Assembly: GCA_008671285.1 (NCBI GenBank)
Contig: RPYR01000161.1
Span: forward strand, 1 to 5,107
DNA length: 5,107 nucleotides
Origin: Collinsella aerofaciens
GTDB lineage: Bacteria > Actinomycetota > Coriobacteriia > Coriobacteriales > Coriobacteriaceae
Reading direction: 5' to 3'
Both the position numbers and the translations under genes were made by a program. Shown here in pieces: positions 1 through 5,107 of the stretch (its first letter is position 1; each line of letters begins with the position of its first letter). A model generated the notes under the pieces. It did no database searches and was not told the DNA's origin. It saw only the letters and a program-made list of their open reading frames with translations.

Positions 1-74
1 CGCTTCATAACAGCGAGACGAGTCTCGGGGTCGAGCGACGGGTCAACAAAGAACAGCAGTTCATAAGCCTTCAT
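1..74 (-). CDS. rpsF: 30S ribosomal protein S6, N-terminal fragment
   Basis: Read on the minus strand, an ATG at 74-72 opens a frame that begins MKAYELLFFVDPS and runs without a stop to the window edge, giving about 25 residues. The start matches bacterial S6 (bS6), whose first beta strand is typically a 'YEL-hydrophobic' stretch followed by an acidic-proline turn. A strong Shine-Dalgarno sequence, AGGAGGTGA, lies at 87-79, four bases before the ATG, which fixes the start. S6 binds S18 and sits on the platform of the small ribosomal subunit. In most bacteria rpsF leads an operon with ssb and rpsR, which would lie outside the window to the left. The gene is cut by the window edge, not truncated biologically as far as can be seen. 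The identification rests on a short stretch plus the excellent start signal. Confidence 0.85.
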   Translation of the reverse strand, partial: MKAYELLFFVDPSLDPETRLAVMK

Positions 75-139
75 ATTGTCACCTCCTCTGGGCAAATGTG
101 GCTTCAGGTCGTGAAGGTGCGCCTGAAGCAGGAAAAGAC
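75..139 (-). promoter_or_regulatory. rpsF leader with a hairpin whose loop is complementary to the Shine-Dalgarno sequence
   Basis: On the minus strand the leader contains a perfect 8-bp stem, GCTTCAGG (129-122) pairing with CCTGAAGC (108-101), with a 13-base loop. The loop segment CACCTTC (119-113) can pair with GGAGGTG (86-80) of the rpsF ribosome site over 7 bp, one of them a G-T wobble, so a pseudoknot could hide the ribosome site. A competing short hairpin, CCTG/CAGG, shares part of the 5' arm. Many bacteria carry an S6:S18-binding autoregulatory structure in the rpsF leader, usually noted for a CCG motif. No CCG is visible in this loop, so I infer a candidate regulatory leader and do not claim membership of that RNA family. 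Confidence 0.4.
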
Positions 140-145
140 TTAGTA

Positions 146-174
146 ATAATATCTTTCAACCTCCCAGGCCGCAA
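146..174 (-). promoter_or_regulatory. candidate promoter for rpsF
   Basis: On the minus strand a TATTAT hexamer (151-146, five of six matches to TATAAT) lies 17 bp after TTGCGG (174-169, three of six matches to TTGACA). Transcription would start near 139, giving a leader of about 65 bases that begins just before the hairpin. The -35 match is weak, so this is a reasonable but unproven assignment. Confidence 0.4.
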
Positions 175-530
175 GAATATGCAGCTACAACCTCATGACC
201 TCCACATATGCCCATGCTCGCACCACGTTTCATGCGCATTCCAACCAAATGCCGACCAAGAGCTTGACGGATTTGTGGACAAGATACGATGCCGCGGGGA
301 TTAGCTGAGCCAAGCCGCAGGTCAGCGGACGCACGGTTGTGGTCGCGAAATGCATACCAGTGGTCCACAACGGCGCTCGAAGATTTTTACATTCATTGCC
401 AAGTCGCTTATGAATACCCCTTTTGAACAATTGAGTTGATCAACCACGCTGGTCGGAAGCCGTTTTTTGGCACCTCAAACCCCACTGCAACGCCAAGCGC
501 GGCCGAGCGTTTTAAAAAATGCCAACTTTT
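175..530. other. intergenic stretch with no supportable gene
   Basis: Open frames of 60-75 codons exist on both strands, but none has a convincing ribosome site, a recognisable protein character or a usage pattern like the real genes here. Small symmetric sites are present: GTTGTGG (336-342) with CCACAAC (365-371), ACCAGTGGT (356-364), and the perfect 10-base palindrome GTTGATCAAC (435-444). None is at a clear promoter position. The stretch separates the divergent rpsF gene from the tRNA operon. The last part (about 508-531) is A/T-rich and probably belongs to the tRNA promoter as an upstream element. Confidence 0.5.
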
Positions 531-534
531 CTGT

Positions 535-562
535 TTGCACTTTGCGATTCCTCGTGTATACT
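535..562 (+). promoter_or_regulatory. promoter of the tRNA-Ser genes
   Basis: TTGCAC (535-540) and TATACT (557-562, five of six matches to TATAAT) are separated by 16 bp. The predicted start near 569 lies about 10 bases before the mature 5' end of the first tRNA, the usual geometry for a short tRNA leader. The A/T-rich run at 508-531, just upstream of the -35, is placed like an UP element, as in stable-RNA promoters. Confidence 0.6.
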
Positions 563-578
563 GACTTTCGCATTTAAC

Positions 579-669
579 GGAGAGTTGTCCGAGTGGCCGA
601 AGGAGCACGATTGGAAATCGTGTAGGCGTCAAAAGCGTCTCCAGGGTTCAAATCCCTGACTCTCCGCCA
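579..669 (+). tRNA. tRNA-Ser (anticodon GGA)
   Basis: A complete class II tRNA of 91 nt including an encoded CCA. The acceptor stem is GGAGAGT (579-585) with ACTCTCC (659-665), followed by discriminator G666 and CCA 667-669. The anticodon stem CACGA/TCGTG (606-610/618-622) holds the loop TTGGAAA, with anticodon GGA at 613-615, which reads TCC and TCT. A long variable arm follows, as expected for serine tRNAs. The T arm is CAGGG-TTCAAAT-CCCTG (642-658). All stems pair, so the gene looks functional. It is first in a two-gene serine tRNA cluster. Confidence 0.97.
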
Positions 670-680
670 GTTAATTCCTA

Positions 681-708
681 AGCATGCCTTCGAGCCTGCT
701 TTGTTTTT
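681..708 (+). terminator. weak hairpin and T-run between the two tRNAs
   Basis: AGCA (681-684) and TGCT (697-700) form the base of a short interrupted hairpin, with GC/GC pairs above a mismatch, followed by TTGTTTTT (701-708). It resembles a weak intrinsic terminator, but the stem is poor and no separate promoter for the second tRNA is visible. It may instead be a processing spacer, or cause only partial termination. The 48-bp gap and the shared terminator at 821-849 favour co-transcription of both tRNAs. Confidence 0.2.
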
Positions 709-717
709 ACCCCACGC

Positions 718-808
718 GGAGGGGTGGCAGAGTGGTTGAATGCGGCGGTCTCGAAAACCGTTTGGCCTGTATAAGGTCACGAGGGTTCGAATCCCTCCTC
801 CTCCGCCA
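718..808 (+). tRNA. tRNA-Ser (anticodon CGA)
   Basis: A complete class II tRNA of 91 nt including CCA. The acceptor stem is GGAGGGG (718-724) with CTCCTCC (798-804), one G-T wobble, then discriminator G805 and CCA 806-808. The anticodon stem GCGGT/ACCGT (745-749/757-761) holds the loop CTCGAAA, with anticodon CGA at 752-754, which reads TCG. The variable arm pairs GGCCT (764-768) with AGGTC (774-778). The T arm is GAGGG-TTCGAAT-CCCTC (781-797). The gene looks intact. Its 3' part is copied, inverted and in degenerate direct form, in the palindromic region just downstream. Confidence 0.97.
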
Positions 809-820
809 TTAGATGGTATG

Positions 821-849
821 AGCCCCAGCAATGGGGCTTTTTTCTTTTT
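821..849 (+). terminator. intrinsic terminator of the tRNA operon
   Basis: AGCCCC (821-826) and GGGGCT (833-838) form a perfect 6-bp GC-rich stem with a 6-base loop, followed at once by a T-run broken by a single C (838-849). It lies 12 bases after the second tRNA. On the minus strand no T-run follows, so it works in one direction only. Confidence 0.85.
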
Positions 850-870
850 GGGCACATTTTAATTACGCGC

Positions 871-1014
871 AGGAGGAGGGATTCGAACCCGCCAGGGCGC
901 GAAGCGTAAAGAAAACGCGCCCGTGGCGCGTTTTTAGCGCAGCGCGGTCGGCGTAAGCCGACCGGATAAATTTTGAGCAAAGCTCAAAATTTGGACATCC
1001 CTCCTATTCAGCCA
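871..1014. repeat. palindrome-rich element with tRNA-Ser-like ends
   Basis: The element is bounded by a perfect 9-bp inverted repeat, AGGAGGGAT (874-882) and ATCCCTCCT (997-1005). Inside are perfect hairpins: GGGCGCG/CGCGCCC (895-901/916-922), AAAACGCGCC/GGCGCGTTTT (912-921/925-934), CGGTCGGC-GTAA-GCCGACCG (945-964) and AAATTTTGAGC-AAA-GCTCAAAATTT (968-992). Read on the minus strand, the element starts with GGAGGGATGTCC (1004-993), 10 of 12 identical to the 5' end of tRNA-Ser(GGA). It ends with GGGTTCGAATCCCTCCTCCT (890-871), 20 of 20 identical to bases 783-802 of tRNA-Ser(CGA). Between these ends there is no D arm or anticodon arm, so it is not a working tRNA. On the plus strand, 997-1014 matches the tRNA 3' end (791-808) at 15 of 18 positions. 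It carries no protein gene. It may be a tRNA-derived repeat family, a broken tRNA, or an integration scar. Confidence 0.7.
912..935 (+). terminator. GC-rich hairpin with T-run inside the palindromic element
   Basis: ACGCGCC (915-921) and GGCGCGT (925-931) form a perfect 7-bp stem around a 3-base loop, extended by three A-T pairs to 10 bp and ending in TTTTT (931-935). This has the form of an intrinsic terminator on the plus strand. On the minus strand GGCGCG is also followed by TTTT, so it could act in both directions. It may back up the tRNA terminator or serve the element itself. Its 5' arm overlaps a competing hairpin (895-922). Confidence 0.45.
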
Positions 1015-1123
1015 CGCCCCCATCGCGTTCGGCATCAACCCGGATCCCCAAACATGGAACCTATGACCGTACCCAGTCCCGACCGTTTGCCGAGCAATAG
1101 GGTCGCAATCGGCGCCGAACATG

Positions 1124-1129
1124 TACTAT
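1124..1129 (+). promoter_or_regulatory. possible -10 box for the TRIC-like gene
   Basis: TACTAT (four of six matches to TATAAT) lies 41 bases before the proposed TTG start, within a short repeated motif (ATGTAC-T-ATGTAC). No acceptable -35 box is seen at normal spacing, so this is only a weak candidate for the promoter that must lie somewhere between the palindromic element and the gene. Confidence 0.15.
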
Positions 1130-1157
1130 GTACGGGCATTGTCAAAATCCGTAACCC

Positions 1158-1163
1158 AAAGGA
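1158..1163 (+). promoter_or_regulatory. ribosome binding site that selects a TTG start
   Basis: AAAGGA lies 7 bases before TTG 1171. The downstream ATG (1189) and the upstream ATGs at 1054 and 1063 lack a comparable site, so this decides the proposed start. Confidence 0.5.
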
Positions 1164-1170
1164 CCCCATC

Positions 1171-1860
1171 TTGCCCGTCGTCGCCGCTATGACCATTACC
1201 TCACATGCATCGGATGCCATGGTCGCTATTCCGTTTTGGCTCGAGATGTTCGCTGTTGTCGCTGCATCGATCTCGGGTGTACTGGTTGCGCGCGAGCACA
1301 AGCTCGATCTGGTGGGCGCGGTCGCGCTCGCGGTGGTCTGCGGTCTGGGCGGCGGTCTCTTGCGCGATATGACGCTGCAGGTGGGCAACGTCTACATCCT
1401 CAACCAGCCGATGGCACTGCCGCTTTCCATCGCCACGGCAGCCATCATCTACATTTTCCCGGCAATCGTCGACAAACCCGAAAAACTCATTCCCCTGCTC
1501 GACATCATCTCGGTCGGCATCTATGCCGCCACCGGAGCGGACAAGGCGCTGGTCTACGGCTTTGCACCGGCGGTGTGCATCATGATGGGCTTTTTTACCG
1601 CGGTGGGCGGCGGCATGTTGCGCGACGGCTTTATGGGCGTGGTTCCGGGCATTTTCCAACGCACTAACTTTTATGCCATCGCGGCCATCGCCGGATCGGC
1701 AAGCTATGTAAGCCTCGTTATGAGTGGCTTGGTCAGCAATGTCGTCGCGTTGGTCGTATGCGTTGTCGTGACCATGGGTCTGCGCTGGCTCTCACTGCGC
1801 TTTGACATCAAAAGCCCCACCGAAGAAGATATTGCGCGCTTCTTGCACCGTAAAAAGTAG
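1171..1860 (+). CDS. UPF0126/TRIC-like integral membrane channel or transporter protein
   Basis: A 229-residue membrane protein with two homologous halves, each carrying the family signature: GGGLLRD at residues 60-66 and GGGMLRD at 146-152. The first half opens with a hydrophobic segment and an 'SGVLVAREHKLDLVGA' stretch (about 35-50); the second repeats the pattern with 'LDIISVGIYAATGADKAL' (about 110-127). About seven hydrophobic segments are expected, as in the UPF0126 family (also called glycine transporter domain), which is related to trimeric intracellular cation channels. The family is about 205-215 residues long, which fits. I chose the TTG at 1171 because AAAGGA (1158-1163) sits 7 bases before it; the ATG at 1189 has no ribosome site and would shorten the protein by six residues. 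The open frame continues further upstream into the palindromic element, but that part lacks family character. The ion or solute carried cannot be told from the sequence. It stands alone, 106 bp before the next gene. Confidence 0.85.
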   Translation: MPVVAAMTITSHASDAMVAIPFWLEMFAVVAASISGVLVAREHKLDLVGAVALAVVCGLGGGLLRDMTLQVGNVYILNQPMALPLSIATAAIIYIFPAIVDKPEKLIPLLDIISVGIYAATGADKALVYGFAPAVCIMMGFFTAVGGGMLRDGFMGVVPGIFQRTNFYAIAAIAGSASYVSLVMSGLVSNVVALVVCVVVTMGLRWLSLRFDIKSPTEEDIARFLHRKK

Positions 1861-1929
1861 ACAGCACGGCACGACCCTTCGAAATGCAACCGAGAGGTTC
1901 TTTTAGAGCGCCCACGCGTTGGGTACCCT

Positions 1930-1954
1930 GTTAGATATATGCCGAGTATCTAAC
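1930..1954 (+). promoter_or_regulatory. inverted repeat before the bactofilin-like gene (operator or leader hairpin)
   Basis: GTTAGATA (1930-1937) and TATCTAAC (1947-1954) form a perfect 8-bp inverted repeat with a 9-base centre. The right arm ends directly before the GAAGGA ribosome site (1955-1960). Half-sites of this size and spacing suit a dimeric transcription factor, but as RNA the same bases form a hairpin touching the ribosome site. No clear -35/-10 pair is seen in the 106-bp gap, so its position relative to transcription start is unknown. Confidence 0.4.
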
Positions 1955-1960
1955 GAAGGA
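1955..1960 (+). promoter_or_regulatory. ribosome binding site of the bactofilin-like gene
   Basis: GAAGGA lies 6 bases before ATG 1967 and so selects that codon over the earlier in-frame TTG at 1919, which has no ribosome site and would put 16 extra residues in front of the signal peptide. Confidence 0.7.
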
Positions 1961-1966
1961 TTCACT

Positions 1967-3112
1967 ATGCCCTGCAATCAATTCCCGTTGACCCAGCGCC
2001 GTAAAGCATGGGGCCGCATCACCATCCTATTCGCGCTCATCGCGCTGGCGATCACCGTGCTTCCCACGGCGGCGTTCGCCGGCACGGACACCGCAGGCAA
2101 TGTCCTTGCGACCGACAATGACGCCAATCCGTCCGGCGTCGAGGGTGACCTGTACTGGGCCGGTCAGGCCCTCAACTTGGATGACGCGTCCATCGACCAC
2201 GATATCATCGCTGCGGGCGATACCCTCTCAATTCGCGACTGCACGGTGGGCGGCGCCGTTCGTCTTGCGGCGCGCACGATTGATATCGCCAAGACCACGG
2301 TTGACGGCAGCGTCACGGTCGTCGGTCAGCACGTTGTGCTCAACACCGACAGCTCTGCCAACTGTTTTTACGCGATGGGCGAGACGGTTGCTCTGCGCGG
2401 CTCCGCCAAGTCGGCAGCGCTTGCGGGCGACACGGTAACCATCGATGGCACCGTCGAGGGCAATGTTGAGGTTTGGGCCGACAAGCTCATCCTGGGCAAG
2501 AACGCCCACATCACCGGCACCGTGAACGCGCACGTCTCCGAGGACCCCGAGCGCGCCGCGGGAGCCGAGGTCGGTGCGCTCAAGATCGACCGCACCGAGA
2601 ACGAGGATACTTCCACCGTTAACGATGTCATCGGCGGCATCGTCGCCGCGGCGCTCTCGACCTGCTTTGTCGCTCTGCTGCTCGAGCTCGTCTTTCCGCG
2701 CGCGACCGCCAGCGCCGCCGGCATGCTCCACCAGCGCCCCACGCCCCTGTGGGTGAGCGGTCTTCTGGGTACGATTGCTATCGCCCCCGCCGCCCTACTG
2801 CTGATTATCTCTATCGCCGGTCTGTCGCTTGCCGGAGCCCTCATGTGCGGTGTCATTGGCATCGCGCTGGTGTCGAGTGCCTTTGCAGGGTGCGCGATTG
2901 CACGCATGGTCGGACACAGCCAGAACCGCTACGCCATGGCAGCCGTTGGTGGCGTAATCGCAGGCGCCCTCACGGGGCTTCCCCTCGTAGGCGGCTTCAT
3001 CAGCGGCGTGGCCTTTGTCTTTATGCTCGGCTACATCATCCAAATCATCTGGCACAACGCCCACCTCAAGCCGCAGCAGCCGACTAACACGCCGGGACTC
3101 CCCACCGCTTAG
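1967..3112 (+). CDS. exported bactofilin-like (polymer-forming) protein with C-terminal membrane domain
   Basis: A 381-residue protein. Residues 1-38 look like a signal peptide: a basic stretch QRRKAWGR at 10-17, a hydrophobic core at 18-33, and an A-F-A cleavage site before G39. Residues 58-190 are a run of short beta repeats of the type 'V-x-G-D/N-hydrophobic-x-hydrophobic-x-G/A', for example GAVRLAARTIDI, GSVTVVGQHVVL, TIDGTVEGNVEVWADKLIL and ITGTVNAHV. This is the right-handed beta-helix pattern of bactofilins and polymer-forming cytoskeletal proteins. After a charged linker (about 191-217) come hydrophobic segments at about 221-243, 262-284, 286-309, 324-341 and 343-361, then a proline-rich tail. 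Most bactofilins are cytoplasmic; here the signal peptide would put the beta-helix outside, anchored by its own membrane domain. The role is unknown, perhaps an envelope scaffold. Cys92 and Cys133 lie in the helix region. The gene ends at the terminator shared with typA. Confidence 0.75.
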   Translation: MPCNQFPLTQRRKAWGRITILFALIALAITVLPTAAFAGTDTAGNVLATDNDANPSGVEGDLYWAGQALNLDDASIDHDIIAAGDTLSIRDCTVGGAVRLAARTIDIAKTTVDGSVTVVGQHVVLNTDSSANCFYAMGETVALRGSAKSAALAGDTVTIDGTVEGNVEVWADKLILGKNAHITGTVNAHVSEDPERAAGAEVGALKIDRTENEDTSTVNDVIGGIVAAALSTCFVALLLELVFPRATASAAGMLHQRPTPLWVSGLLGTIAIAPAALLLIISIAGLSLAGALMCGVIGIALVSSAFAGCAIARMVGHSQNRYAMAAVGGVIAGALTGLPLVGGFISGVAFVFMLGYIIQIIWHNAHLKPQQPTNTPGLPTA

Positions 3113-3119
3113 CAGCTAA

Positions 3120-3152
3120 CCGCCACAAAGATGCCAAGCACCTTTGTGGCGG
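3120..3152. other. long perfect hairpin after the bactofilin-like gene
   Basis: CCGCCACAAAG (3120-3130) and CTTTGTGGCGG (3142-3152) pair perfectly over 11 bp around an 11-base loop, starting 7 bases after the stop codon. There is no T-run on either strand, so it is not a standard intrinsic terminator. It may protect the 3' end of the mRNA or be one copy of a dispersed palindromic repeat. Confidence 0.55.
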
Positions 3153-3177
3153 CGCAAACGAACCTGCCCCCTGCACC

Positions 3178-3215
3178 AAAAAGGGCGCCGACCATTGCGG
3201 TCGACGCCCTTTCTT
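3178..3215. terminator. bidirectional terminator between convergent genes
   Basis: AAAGGGCG (3180-3187) pairs with CGCCCTTT (3205-3212) and CGACC (3189-3193) with GGTCG (3199-3203), separated by one C/A mismatch and closed by a 5-base loop. The plus strand ends in TTTCTT (3210-3215); the minus strand ends in TTTTT (3182-3178). It therefore serves both the bactofilin-like gene and typA, whose stop codon is 25 bases away. Confidence 0.85.
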
Positions 3216-3239
3216 ATTGACGGTTATAAGCCCCAGCGC

Positions 3240-5078
<1,839 letters not shown>

Positions 5079-5107
5079 GTAGTTCCCCTATCTTCTATCC
5101 ATATACA

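Noticed and set aside
98..304. A 68-codon plus-strand open frame in the rpsF upstream region
   Set aside because: It overlaps the rpsF leader and promoter, has no ribosome site, and the product shows no recognisable features.
435..444. GTTGATCAAC as an operator
   Set aside because: A single 10-base palindrome far from any clear promoter is not enough support.
574..855. A 93-codon minus-strand open frame covering both tRNA genes
   Set aside because: It is the translated complement of two intact serine tRNAs. Glycine-run products of this type are a common annotation artefact over tRNA-Ser genes.
871..893. A third tRNA-Ser on the minus strand
   Set aside because: Only the T-loop/acceptor 3' portion and a 5'-like dodecamer are present. 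There is no anticodon arm, no D arm and no CCA, and the T-stem has a mismatch.
973..1170. Starting the TRIC-like protein at TTG 973
   Set aside because: That codon lies inside a perfect hairpin of the palindromic element, has no ribosome site, and adds sequence unlike the UPF0126 family.
1888..1904. Terminator AACC-GAGA-GGTT plus TTTT after the TRIC-like gene
   Set aside because: The stem is only 4 bp and the T-run short, so it is too weak to call.

Overview
The window reads as chromosomal DNA of a high-GC Gram-positive bacterium. Strong AGGAGG-type ribosome sites, GC-rich third codon positions, a CCA-encoding tRNA-Ser pair, and the sequence character of the ribosomal protein S6, TypA and membrane-protein genes suggest Coriobacteriia, possibly Collinsella. 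That placement is inference from sequence style; no database was searched.

Layout from left to right. Bases 1-74 hold the first 25 codons or so of rpsF (ribosomal protein S6) on the minus strand, leaving the window to the left. Its leader has a hairpin whose loop can pair with the rpsF Shine-Dalgarno sequence, and a plausible promoter lies at 146-174. Bases 175-530 hold no gene I can support. A stable-RNA type promoter at 535-562 then drives tRNA-Ser(GGA) at 579-669, followed by tRNA-Ser(CGA) at 718-808 and a clear intrinsic terminator at 821-849.

Just past the terminator is the most unusual part of the window. Bases 871-1014 form a dense stack of perfect hairpins. The outer ends resemble the 5' and 3' ends of a tRNA-Ser read on the minus strand, and the right end also looks like a degenerate direct repeat of the 3' end of tRNA-Ser(CGA). 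This could be a tRNA-derived repeat, a broken tRNA, or the scar of an element that used the tRNA as its attachment site.

Three complete protein genes follow. At 1171-1860 (+) is a two-repeat UPF0126/TRIC-like membrane protein, probably starting at TTG. At 1967-3112 (+) is an exported protein with a bactofilin-like beta-helical repeat region and a C-terminal multi-pass membrane domain; an inverted repeat, GTTAGATA-N9-TATCTAAC, sits directly before its ribosome site. At 3240-5078 (-) is the translational GTPase TypA/BipA, complete at 612 residues. The last two genes converge on a bidirectional terminator at 3178-3215.

Functionally the window mixes translation genes (S6, two serine tRNAs, TypA) with two envelope genes. 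Apart from the tRNA pair, nothing here forms an obvious multi-gene pathway. I see no defence system, integrase, transposase or CRISPR array.
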